From an uncultured Bacteroidales bacterium (GTDB lineage Bacteria > Bacteroidota > Bacteroidia > Bacteroidales > Paludibacteraceae), in the NCBI GenBank assembly GCA_937907165.1, contig CALCUH010000196.1:1-6409 (forward strand): a stretch of 6,409 nucleotides of DNA, read 5' to 3'. The position numbers and the translations under genes were made by a program. This document shows positions 1-6,409 of this stretch, piece by piece. The notes under the pieces were generated by a model that was not told the DNA's origin, did not search any database, and saw only the letters and a program-made list of their open reading frames with translations. How positions within the stretch are numbered: position 1 is the first letter of the stretch; each line of letters starts with the position of its first letter.

Positions 1-1
1 C

Positions 2-346
2 ACCCTTCAGGACGCCCACAGGCAGATGAGCAGGATGAGCGAGGCCCAGGCCAACCAGATCAGCGTCAGGCTCGAGCTCCAGGCCGATTTCTATGCCGGA
101 GTCTGGGCTTACAACGACAACCTTATGTTCGGTTCACTTGAGGCAGGCGATATAGATGAGGGTATGGCTGTAGCCTCAAAAATCGGAGACGACTATCTGC
201 AAAAGCAAGCGCAAGGTTACACCGTACCTGAGTCTTTCAACCACGGAACATCCGAACAACGTTCTAGATGGCTGAAGAAAGGCGTTACCGGAAGCGATAT
301 TTCCGAAGGAAACAAGGCATTCAGCCTTGCCTACGAACAACTCTAA
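2..346 (+). CDS. Neutral zinc metallopeptidase, YpfJ-like, C-terminal part (5' end outside window)
   Basis: The reading frame is open from the left edge, so the gene starts outside the window; 114 codons and the TAA are present. The fragment carries LELQADFYAGVWA (about nt 71-109) and FNHGTSEQRSRW (nt 236-271). Both are signature segments of the YpfJ/Zn_peptidase family (Pfam PF04228, 'putative neutral zinc metallopeptidase'). In that family an HExxH motif upstream binds zinc; it would lie before the window. The Glu at nt 74-76 in the ELQAD segment is a plausible third zinc ligand, by inference from its conservation. Family members usually have an N-terminal membrane anchor and about 280-300 residues; their substrate is unknown. 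The C-terminus appears intact and ends at a normal place for the family. An intrinsic terminator follows 22 bp after the stop, so this is the last gene of its transcript. Confidence 0.88.
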   Translation, partial: TLQDAHRQMSRMSEAQANQISVRLELQADFYAGVWAYNDNLMFGSLEAGDIDEGMAVASKIGDDYLQKQAQGYTVPESFNHGTSEQRSRWLKKGVTGSDISEGNKAFSLAYEQL

Positions 347-368
347 GAGAGGACATCACAAATACAAA

Positions 369-404
369 GAGGGAATTGCCCACAAGGCGGTTCCCTCCTT
401 TTTT
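369..404 (+). terminator. Rho-independent terminator of the metallopeptidase gene
   Basis: GAGGGAA (369-375) pairs perfectly with TTCCCTC (391-397). The stem continues inward as TTGCC/GGCGG with two G-U pairs, giving about 12 bp around a CACAA loop. A run of six T (399-404) follows immediately. The hairpin begins 22 bp after the stop codon of the metallopeptidase. Confidence 0.88.
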
Positions 405-759
405 GTTCATAAGGCAAGGGGCGACTCTATCAAGGGGAATCTACAGAACAGCACAAACGCTAATTCACCTTTCAAATAATAAAGACGTAATATACGATCA
501 GGGAAGAGATGCATGACGTCATATATGCAATCAAGAGCGCAAACAAGTATAGGTTGAGAACGACAAGATGGCAAAACAAAGAAAAACATTTATTTATAAT
601 GGATAGTTTCCTGGAAAAATTTTCAACGGGCACCCATCATTTTCATTGTTTCAACAAACTCCCATCCGGTTCTATAAGACCATCAAAAAGAATGCCGAAG
701 GTAAGTGTACTTGTTTAAAACACAATAGAAAGCATGCATAAAGAGACATCTCACGACAC
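405..759. other. Intergenic stretch between convergent genes, no convincing gene
   Basis: This lies between the terminators of two convergent genes. Short open frames exist (for example 509-718, 69 codons), but the translations show no recognisable motif, hydrophobic segment or repeat, and no good promoter box precedes them. I see no tRNA-like arms and no tandem repeats. The only local structure I noticed is a perfect 10-bp palindrome, ATGACGTCAT, at 513-522, flanked by TGCAT (510-514) and ATGCA (525-529). The stretch could be decayed sequence or hold a small RNA, but nothing visible shows either. Confidence 0.6.
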
Positions 760-791
760 AAAAAAGGCAGGAATCAAAAGATATCCTGCCT
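760..791 (-). terminator. Rho-independent terminator of the YD-repeat gene
   Basis: Read on the minus strand, AGGCAGGA (791-784) pairs over 8 bp with TCCTGCCT (772-765) around an 11-nt loop. A T run (764-760) follows. It lies about 30 bp beyond the TAG of the minus-strand gene ending at 821, at the expected distance and in the right orientation. Confidence 0.85.
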
Positions 792-820
792 AATGCTCAC
801 ATCAATATATAAGTCAGAAT

Positions 821-1657
821 CTATTCATAATAAGCGATTTCGCGGCGAGTGATGAAACGAACTTGGTTCTTCTTCACGTCATAGATGGTCTCCGTCACCC
901 AATTGTCGTGGTCATCATATTCATAAACGCATTTTGCCTCTGCCAAATATTGGTCACAATAAGGAATCGTGAGCGTCGACGTCAACAGTCCCTTATGGTC
1001 GTATTCATAGAGCACCTTGTAATCAAGCAGACCTTTGGAGAAATGGGAAGTCTCCTCCAAAGCGCCGTACTCATTGTACTTTGACAATACCTTGACACAC
1101 TCCTCGTTTTTATCATTATAATTCACTTCAGAGATTTGATTTCCATTATCATCATACGCATAGAGACGTTTGAAAACAAGAGCTCCACTAGAGTCCATTT
1201 TAGAGAAAGAGAGCGTACGTCCCTCCTTGTCATATTCATAAGCGAAACGTCCGGAGACATTACCATTCTCATCCCTGCGGACCTCCTCCGTCTTATTGCC
1301 CATCTCGTCATAAACATTCGTGTTCGAGCCGGAGACCTCCCCTTCAGGGTTGTAGTTCGTCTCCTTGACGCAGATACCCTTCTCATATTTGCACACGCTA
1401 CGACCGCTCAAACGGTTATCCGTATCATACGAACGCTGTTCCGTAAGATTACCGTTGCGGTTGAAGTTATAGAACTCGTTCCAAATACGTTCCTCCATCA
1501 GATTGTCGAATACGATATTCGCGTCATAAGTTTGAGAATGGAGAGATTTTACATTACCCCGTAAACCCATAGCATTCGGTACATTTTTCTGTTGCTCGTG
1601 ACATTCCGTCAAAACAAACAAGGCAAACACGCCTAAAAAAATCCATTTATTTTTCAT
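821..1657 (-). CDS. Exported YD/RHS-like repeat protein, probable lipoprotein
   Basis: This predicted protein has 278 residues. The frame is open to an ATG at 1709-1711, but I chose the ATG at 1655-1657. That start gives a clean export signal (MKNKWIFLGVFALFVLTEC), has a purine-rich AAGGGTAGGT just upstream, and leaves the -7-like box at 1712-1705 in front of the gene rather than on its start codon. Cys19 suggests lipid attachment, although Glu at -1 is a poor lipobox residue, so plain secretion is possible. The mature part contains about eight degenerate repeats of roughly 20-25 residues with a Y-x-Y/N-D-x-x-G-N core, such as VYDEMGNKTEE, YEYDKEGRTLSFS, YAYDDNGNQISEV and YEYDHKGLLTSTL. The ending (DNWVTETIYD...REIAYYE) resembles small RHS/YD-repeat proteins common in Bacteroidota. 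These repeats form beta-strand-rich structures. No toxin domain or full-size RHS shell is present. Its function is unknown. It is divergent from the HTCS gene and monocistronic by its terminator. Confidence 0.75.
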   Translation of the reverse strand: MKNKWIFLGVFALFVLTECHEQQKNVPNAMGLRGNVKSLHSQTYDANIVFDNLMEERIWNEFYNFNRNGNLTEQRSYDTDNRLSGRSVCKYEKGICVKETNYNPEGEVSGSNTNVYDEMGNKTEEVRRDENGNVSGRFAYEYDKEGRTLSFSKMDSSGALVFKRLYAYDDNGNQISEVNYNDKNEECVKVLSKYNEYGALEETSHFSKGLLDYKVLYEYDHKGLLTSTLTIPYCDQYLAEAKCVYEYDDHDNWVTETIYDVKKNQVRFITRREIAYYE

Positions 1658-1704
1658 ACCTACCCTTATTAAACAATAACACCTTTTATTGAGTAAACAC
1701 CTTA

Positions 1705-1712
1705 CAAACATA
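1705..1712 (-). promoter_or_regulatory. Possible Bacteroides-type -7 box for the YD-repeat gene
   Basis: On the minus strand this reads TATGTTTG, matching the Bacteroides -7 consensus TAnnTTTG. It lies about 48 bp before the chosen start, giving a leader of roughly 40 nt. A minus-strand TTTG at 1744-1741 is 28 bp away, too far for the usual 19-21 bp spacing, so the -33 element is poor. Confidence 0.45.
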
Positions 1713-1870
1713 TATCGCTAAGATAAGAAAAAAATTTTGACAAAGCAATGCCCCTTTTCAATTTCTTGAGAAAAGAAGTCAAAATCACAAGTAGAAAGTA
1801 TCAGACATCCCTTAACACGAAAAATAGAATAAAAAGAGGAAACAAATGCCAAACCAAGGGAAAATAAGCC

Positions 1871-1878
1871 TATATTTG
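1871..1878 (+). promoter_or_regulatory. Possible Bacteroides-type -7 box for the HTCS gene
   Basis: TATATTTG followed by CA matches TAnnTTTG. It lies 37 bp before the HTCS start codon, predicting a leader of about 30 nt. No TTTG is present 19-21 bp upstream (around 1846-1852), so the promoter looks weak or assisted. That would fit low-level expression of a sensor. Confidence 0.5.
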
Positions 1879-1915
1879 CAACAACTTACATAAAGAATGA
1901 GAAACACGCTTATCT

Positions 1916-4900
1916 ATGAATGACAATAAGATACATATCCAATGGATAATGTTCATCACGCTCCTTCTGTGCATGGTCGTCGTACCCGACGCCAATTGTC
2001 GCACAATGCAGAAAGTGGAGCAAATGGACCATTACTCCGCGGCAGAGGGGCTCTCCTCCGATATGGTCCACGGACTTTCGGAAGACTCCTTAGGACACTT
2101 GTGGGCATGCACCGACTACGGAATGTCCGTTTTTGACGGAAGCGTATTCAAGCGCTACGAAAAGGCGAGCTATCCATCCATCTTGCGCAACGACTTCTTC
2201 TGTTCCGGCACAAGGAAAGACGGGACCGTACTCATCGGAAGTTACCTAGGCGTGGCGTTACGTTACGACATGAAGAGGGACACCTTCGTCTGCGTAGCAC
2301 CGGAAGAATTCGAGGAGACCTATTATAAGCAAGTATCCGGCTTCTTCACCGATGACAAGAACGAGACATACATGTGGACCTCCGGCGGCATCTACAAATA
2401 CGACGACAACAGTGGGAAATTCATCTGTGAGGATCCTCTTTTCCGATTAACAAAAGATATATTCATCTGCTCCTTCCACAAAGACGAGCTCGGACGCTAC
2501 TGGATTTGCGCTTATAACACGGTGAAAGTAATAGACCAGAAAGGGAACGTCATCAAAGACGAGCATCTGAACTTAGGCGACATGTACGCCAGCAAAATCG
2601 TCGCATCAGACAAACAACACATTCTCATCACCTGTTTCTCGAACGCGATAATCGAATACACCATATCCGAAAAGGGAGAGATCAGCGAACCGAAAAAAAT
2701 CACCGTACCCTTCTCCAACATCACCTCCATTTTGAAAGACAAGGGAGGAAGGATGTGGTTCACCACCGACGGAAGCGGATTGTGGTACACCGACGAGGAA
2801 TTAACGGATAACGCCACCTACGTGAACCTCACCCCCGCGGGAGAGGAACCCGACGCCATCAGTAAACTCTACGCCATACAAGAGACGAAAGACGGAGACA
2901 TATGGCTGGGATCGCAAAATACCGGATTATGGAGATTCAAAAGAAACAAAAGTAGTCAGATCTCCTTTTCGCAAGACATAACATTTCCTAAAAAACTATG
3001 CTCCGATTTCATTGAAACAGCCGACGGTACAATTTACGTATCGTCTGATGGCGGAGGTCTGTCAAGAATCAGCAAGGATCTGAAACACTACGAACCCATT
3101 CCAAGCAAAGAGAATAATAAAAACGCCTTGAGTTTAGCTCAAGAAGAGAACGGTAACATCTGGATAGCCACATGGGGCGGCGGCATGCAAGTCTACTCTC
3201 CCAAAGAGAACCTATTCAGACAAGAAAAATTCGAGGAACTGAAATCGACGCTCAACTGCTTCTTCTCCGTAGAGGTCATGCGGAACAAAGAAATTTGGAT
3301 ATGCACGGGTGGAGACGGACTTTATGTGAGACGGACGGACGGGCATTGGGAGAAATGCATACTTCCGTTCGGAGGAGACGAGTATGACATGTGGGCATAC
3401 GGAACTACGGAAGGAAAAAACGGTACGCGATGGATCTTCACGACACGTTCCATCTGGCGGGTAAACGGCACAAAGAAAACGCCTATAATCGCCGACATGT
3501 CCAAACAGAAATCGCACGACCCGATTAACATGAGCGATGCGGTGTGCGATAGCGAAGGGAACCTGTTCGTTAGCTGCGGACAATATATCCTACACATAAC
3601 CGAAGACGGGAAAAAGTGCGACACGATAGACTTTCTTCCGAAAGACAACTACAGTTCCATCGAAATAGATAAGAACGACATCATTTACGTCGTCGGCAAC
3701 CGAGGTATCTACAAGATGGATTACAAGGAGAAAAAACACGCTAAATACGCATATGACTTCAAGGAGAACGCCACCGGCAGATACGGAGCGCAAGGCTCCT
3801 ACATGCTCAGCGACGGACGTCTTATGTTCGGTTCCAAAGATGGATTTTTCGTTCTATCTCCCAACCAAAAAGAGGGAGGCATCCGTACCCATCACTTCGC
3901 CATCCAATGTCTGACGATAAACGGCAGACCATATAGGGAGACCGACATCAAACACGAGACGAAAGAAGACGGTTCCATCGAGAACATAACCGTCAAGCAC
4001 AACCAGAACGAAATCACCTTCGCCGTGGACTTGGTCAACTACACACCAAAGGAGATTACCAACGAATACCAATTGGAAGGTTTGACAGACAAATGGACCG
4101 AATTGGACGAAAACAAAAAAATCGTCTTTTCCTACATACCATCCGGAGAATACACTCTACGCGTCAGATCGCATATATCCGGTTCGCAGGAGGCTACAGA
4201 AGAAAGAAGCGTGCATGTCACCGTTCTACCTCCATGGTGGCAGACATGGTGGTTCAAGGTATGCAGTTCCATATTCCTCGCCCTTCTCATCGGGTCGATA
4301 CTCTATCTGAGAATCAGAAGATTGATGAACGAGCAGAACATTCTGCAGGAAAAAGTGAAAGAGCGCACCCACGAACTGGACGAAAAGAATGCGGAATTAA
4401 GGCTTGTGCTGCAAGACAAAGACAGATTGATATCCGTCATCGCCCACGACCTCAAGAATCCGATGTTCGCCATCGTGAGCGCATTGGAGGCGGTCGTCAG
4501 CAAAGGAGAGAGCGGCGCAGCCGAAAAGGAGACGCTTGCCAAAGTGCACACATCCGCCAAGACGCTTCAAGACGAAATGGTGAGACTTTTGGAATGGGCG
4601 AAAGCTAAGAAAGAAGAGATAGAGTGCAAGAAAGAGGATGTGAACGTCAAGGTGACCTTAGAAAGCATCGGCGCCCTACTCGGAGGACTTGTTCAGAAGA
4701 AAGGACAAAAGCTGGAATGCGACGTGAACGTGGAGAACTGCGCTTTCGCCGATTCGAGAATGTTCAGCACCATCATACGCAACCTCATCAACAACGCCGT
4801 GAAATTCACGCCGGAAGGAGGAAAGATCGAGCTTACCGCATGGCAAGAGGCGAAGAAAATTTATGTGCGTGTAAAAGATAACGGCGTGGGAATGAGTCAG

Positions 4901-5944
4901 GAGAAATTAGACCAACTCAGGAAGAACGGGCACTGCGACAGCACATTAGGGACCAGTCAGGAGAAAGGCTCAGGCTTAGGATTCGGACTATGCAGAGACT
5001 ATCTCAGCAGAATAGACGGAGAAATGGAGATCGAGAGCACATTAGGCGAAGGCACGCAAATCACGATATCCGTACCAGCCTCCGAAACGATAGCGGAGAA
5101 TGCGGTCAAAGAGGTGGAGAAACCATGTAACGACTACATGGTGGACAAAGAACTGATGTCAGGCAACACCGCCTTAGTTGTGGAGGATGACCCGCTCATC
5201 CGTCAAAGCATCCAACGCACATTGGAACAATACATGGCAGTTGTCACAGCAGGAGACGGCGAGGAGGGCATCCAAGCTGCGGAAGGAAACGATTTCGACA
5301 TCATCCTCAGCGATGTGGAGATGCCGAAGATGGACGGAATAGAGATGAGCAAACGGATGTCCTCAATGGAGAGCACCTACGGCGTACCGCTCCTCTTCCT
5401 CTCCGCCAAAACGGACGAATCGGACCGACTGATGGGACTCCTGTCCGGAGCGGTCGACTACATACCGAAGCCATTCAGTTCCAACGAATTGTTGATTAAG
5501 ATTAACAATATATTAGTCAATAGGAGGAAGCAACAGCAACGCATACTCCAACAGAATCTAATCGCAAGCACCTCAAAAGAGGAAGAAGTCACCGTTCAAG
5601 GAAACGAAGAGGGGAAAGAAGAGAAGATGAATCCGTTCCTGCAGAAGATGGTTGACGAGATAGCGAAGAACTACAAGGAGAGCGGATTCTCCATCGAGAC
5701 ATTAGCGGAATCGATGAATGTGAGTCAGTCCACCCTTGCGAGAAGAATCAAATCCATCACAGGGAAGACACCTATAGAAATATTGGTGGAATACCGATTA
5801 AATGCGGCGATGCAGTTACTAAAATCCAACGACGAAGAATTGCAAATCAACGAGATAGCATACGAGTGCGGATTCTCCGACCCAGCTTACTTCACCAGAA
5901 AATTCAAGGAGTTCTTCGGACACACGCCAAGAGCCGTCAAATAA
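1916..5944 (+). CDS. Hybrid two-component system protein: propeller sensor, histidine kinase, receiver, AraC-type regulator
   Basis: A 1342-residue membrane sensor and transcription factor in one chain; its length is normal for the HTCS family. Order of parts: N-terminal export signal or first membrane segment (hydrophobic at about 10-24); periplasmic beta-propeller region with Reg_prop-type motifs centred near W63, W281, W330, Y374, W416 and W461 (for example GHLWACTDYG, GDIWLGSQNTGLW, GNIWIATWGGGM); Y_Y_Y domain at about 712-772; WWQTWW then a membrane helix at about 780-798; a charged coiled-coil linker; the dimerisation domain with H844 in AHDLKNP; the ATPase domain with N956/N960, DNGVGM (988-993) and GSGLGFGL (1018-1025); a receiver with D1091/D1092, phosphoacceptor D1133, S1163 and K1185; a charged linker; and an AraC HTH pair (about 1239-1342) ending in GFSDPAYFTRKFKEFFG. 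All catalytic residues are present, so it should be active. Ligand binding outside the membrane is expected to drive H844 to D1133 phosphotransfer and DNA binding. The ligand cannot be read from sequence. The first ATG after the -7 box is used; no strong Shine-Dalgarno is seen. Confidence 0.95.
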   Translation: MNDNKIHIQWIMFITLLLCMVVVPDANCRTMQKVEQMDHYSAAEGLSSDMVHGLSEDSLGHLWACTDYGMSVFDGSVFKRYEKASYPSILRNDFFCSGTRKDGTVLIGSYLGVALRYDMKRDTFVCVAPEEFEETYYKQVSGFFTDDKNETYMWTSGGIYKYDDNSGKFICEDPLFRLTKDIFICSFHKDELGRYWICAYNTVKVIDQKGNVIKDEHLNLGDMYASKIVASDKQHILITCFSNAIIEYTISEKGEISEPKKITVPFSNITSILKDKGGRMWFTTDGSGLWYTDEELTDNATYVNLTPAGEEPDAISKLYAIQETKDGDIWLGSQNTGLWRFKRNKSSQISFSQDITFPKKLCSDFIETADGTIYVSSDGGGLSRISKDLKHYEPIPSKENNKNALSLAQEENGNIWIATWGGGMQVYSPKENLFRQEKFEELKSTLNCFFSVEVMRNKEIWICTGGDGLYVRRTDGHWEKCILPFGGDEYDMWAYGTTEGKNGTRWIFTTRSIWRVNGTKKTPIIADMSKQKSHDPINMSDAVCDSEGNLFVSCGQYILHITEDGKKCDTIDFLPKDNYSSIEIDKNDIIYVVGNRGIYKMDYKEKKHAKYAYDFKENATGRYGAQGSYMLSDGRLMFGSKDGFFVLSPNQKEGGIRTHHFAIQCLTINGRPYRETDIKHETKEDGSIENITVKHNQNEITFAVDLVNYTPKEITNEYQLEGLTDKWTELDENKKIVFSYIPSGEYTLRVRSHISGSQEATEERSVHVTVLPPWWQTWWFKVCSSIFLALLIGSILYLRIRRLMNEQNILQEKVKERTHELDEKNAELRLVLQDKDRLISVIAHDLKNPMFAIVSALEAVVSKGESGAAEKETLAKVHTSAKTLQDEMVRLLEWAKAKKEEIECKKEDVNVKVTLESIGALLGGLVQKKGQKLECDVNVENCAFADSRMFSTIIRNLINNAVKFTPEGGKIELTAWQEAKKIYVRVKDNGVGMSQEKLDQLRKNGHCDSTLGTSQEKGSGLGFGLCRDYLSRIDGEMEIESTLGEGTQITISVPASETIAENAVKEVEKPCNDYMVDKELMSGNTALVVEDDPLIRQSIQRTLEQYMAVVTAGDGEEGIQAAEGNDFDIILSDVEMPKMDGIEMSKRMSSMESTYGVPLLFLSAKTDESDRLMGLLSGAVDYIPKPFSSNELLIKINNILVNRRKQQQRILQQNLIASTSKEEEVTVQGNEEGKEEKMNPFLQKMVDEIAKNYKESGFSIETLAESMNVSQSTLARRIKSITGKTPIEILVEYRLNAAMQLLKSNDEELQINEIAYECGFSDPAYFTRKFKEFFGHTPRAVK

Positions 5945-6002
5945 AGTTTTTACCAGATACGGGAAGACACTAACTGAATGTAAGAAACTGATAGAAATTC
6001 AC

Positions 6003-6024
6003 GGAGACATTTCTTAATGCCTCC
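6003..6024 (+). other. Hairpin after the HTCS gene without a T run
   Basis: GGAGACATT and AATGCCTCC pair with a single A/C mismatch around a TCTT loop. The hairpin lies about 60 bp after the HTCS stop. No T run follows, so it is not a standard intrinsic terminator; it might protect the mRNA 3' end. The next T runs (6104-6116, after CCGTGC) have only a weak possible stem before them (AAGC/GCTT), so I see no clear HTCS terminator. Confidence 0.35.
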
Positions 6025-6124
6025 CCAAAACTCACAATTTACCCCAAGTGAACTTTAGAATAAAAATCAGTCATTCCCAAGCGAGAGAAATTGCGCCGTG
6101 CTTTTTTTGATTTTTTACAATAGT

Positions 6125-6157
6125 TTTGCTCGTATATGAAATAAATATATAACTTTG
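6125..6157 (+). promoter_or_regulatory. Strong match to the Bacteroides housekeeping promoter
   Basis: TTTG (6125-6128) and TAACTTTG (6150-6157) are separated by 21 bp. This matches the Bacteroides sigma-ABfr consensus TTTG / N19-21 / TAnnTTTG. The T-rich stretch just upstream (6104-6116) resembles an UP-like AT-rich region. Transcription should start near 6163-6167 and run into the gene at 6362. This is the best promoter in the window and a candidate target of the neighbouring HTCS. Confidence 0.75.
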
Positions 6158-6163
6158 CAATTA

Positions 6164-6361
6164 ATTAGATTCAAAAACGAATAATATGGGATTGTCCACA
6201 AACCTCTCATTCCCAGCATCATTTGTTATTGTTAGGATTTTTGAGAGAAGAAGTCCCATAAAATTCCTTAATAATAAAAAGCGAGAAGGCAAACGGCAAT
6301 ACAGATGTCCCCGCTACGTTTCTATGAATTACTTGCGGTAAATAATAAATAAACAAAAGAT
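6164..6361 (+). other. Long leader (about 200 nt) before the exported gene, containing a 51-codon open frame
   Basis: From the predicted start site to the ATG at 6362 is close to 200 nt, long for a simple leader. It contains an open frame from ATG 6186 to TAA 6339-6341 (51 codons, beginning MGLSTNLSF, lysine/arginine-rich in its second half). That frame has no recognisable domain and could be chance. Two nested inverted repeats are present: TATGGGA (6185-6191) with TCCCATA (6254-6260), and CTCTCA (6204-6209) with TGAGAG (6242-6247). Together they could fold the first part of the leader and bury the ATG at 6186. I recognise no known riboswitch class. Confidence 0.4.
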
Positions 6362-6409
6362 ATGAAAAATTTTAAAGCGCTTTTAATAGCTGGATTGTTA
6401 CTTTTAGTG
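6362..6409 (+). CDS. Start of an exported protein gene (3' part outside window)
   Basis: Only 16 codons are visible: MKNFKALLIAGLLLLV. A short basic start followed by a hydrophobic run is a typical Sec signal peptide, of either the lipoprotein or plain secreted type; the cleavage region is not visible. The ATG is preceded by an A-rich AATAAATAAACAAAAGAT, typical of Bacteroidota starts. A strong promoter lies about 200 bp upstream. By position next to an HTCS it might be the first gene of a regulated operon for outer-membrane or secreted proteins, but nothing in the 16 codons identifies the family. Confidence 0.75.
   Translation, partial: MKNFKALLIAGLLLLV

Noticed and set aside
268..516. 82-codon plus-strand open frame overlapping the metallopeptidase end
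   Set aside because: It overlaps the real gene in another frame and runs straight through a strong intrinsic terminator, so it is very unlikely to be translated.
509..718. 69-codon plus-strand open frame in the convergent intergenic region
   Set aside because: It has no recognisable motif, signal or convincing upstream promoter; the length is compatible with chance and the composition looks noncoding.
1136..1564. 142-codon plus-strand open frame opposite the YD-repeat gene
   Set aside because: It is a mirror frame caused by the codon use of the real minus-strand gene; its translation has no family features.
1655..1711. Longer start of the YD-repeat gene at 1711, adding 18 residues
   Set aside because: The extra residues (MFVRCLLNKRCYCLIRVG) would precede a complete signal peptide, and the start codon would fall on the likely -7 box.
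1762..1773. TTTCT-TG-AGAAA inverted repeat in the divergent intergenic region
   Set aside because: The arms are only 5 bp and AT-rich, with a 2-nt spacer; this is expected by chance in this composition.
4093..4608. 171-codon alternative plus frame inside the HTCS gene
   Set aside because: It lies wholly inside the HTCS coding sequence, which has clear Y_Y_Y, membrane and kinase segments in the main frame; the alternative is rich in Arg/His/Gln without domain structure.
6185..6260. Invertible promoter segment bounded by TATGGGA/TCCCATA
   Set aside because: Arms of only 7 bp are much shorter than the inverted repeats of known Bacteroides phase-variable promoters, and the promoter lies outside the arms.
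1..6409. CRISPR array, insertion sequence, tRNA or rRNA
   Set aside because: I found no regularly spaced repeats, transposase-like frame with terminal repeats, cloverleaf-type T-arm or rRNA-like sequence on either strand.

Overview
The window looks like chromosomal DNA from a member of the Bacteroidota, most likely a gut Bacteroidales of the Bacteroides/Parabacteroides/Prevotella kind. Three things point there. First, there is a giant hybrid two-component system (HTCS) that joins periplasmic propeller, kinase, receiver and AraC-type DNA-binding domains in one chain. Second, there are promoter elements of the Bacteroides type (TAnnTTTG, in one case with a TTTG 21 bp upstream). Third, start codons lie behind A-rich leaders with no strong Shine-Dalgarno sequence. 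The genus cannot be fixed from this sequence alone.

Layout, left to right. Positions 2-346 (+) hold the C-terminal end of a YpfJ-like neutral zinc metallopeptidase, followed by a strong intrinsic terminator (369-404). Positions 405-759 hold no convincing gene. A second intrinsic terminator (760-791, minus strand) ends a minus-strand gene (821-1657) for a small exported, probably lipid-anchored protein built of YD/RHS-like repeats. A 258-bp divergent intergenic region carries one -7-like promoter box for each direction. Positions 1916-5944 (+) encode the 1342-residue HTCS. After it comes a roughly 400-bp stretch with a hairpin, a very good Bacteroides-type promoter (6125-6157) and a roughly 200-nt leader. 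A new gene starts at 6362 and is cut by the window edge after 16 codons, which read as a signal peptide.

How it may work together: HTCS proteins usually sense a ligand in the periplasm and switch on a nearby operon, often one for polysaccharide use. The gene starting at 6362, with its own promoter and the same orientation as the HTCS, is the natural candidate target, but its identity lies outside the window. The most unusual point in the HTCS is its phosphoacceptor box, AHDLKNP, instead of the SHE(F/L)RTPL seen in SusR-like PUL regulators. Most of the window is conventional, and no wholly new system is clearly visible. The points most worth a second look are the kinase variant and the long leader before the exported gene.
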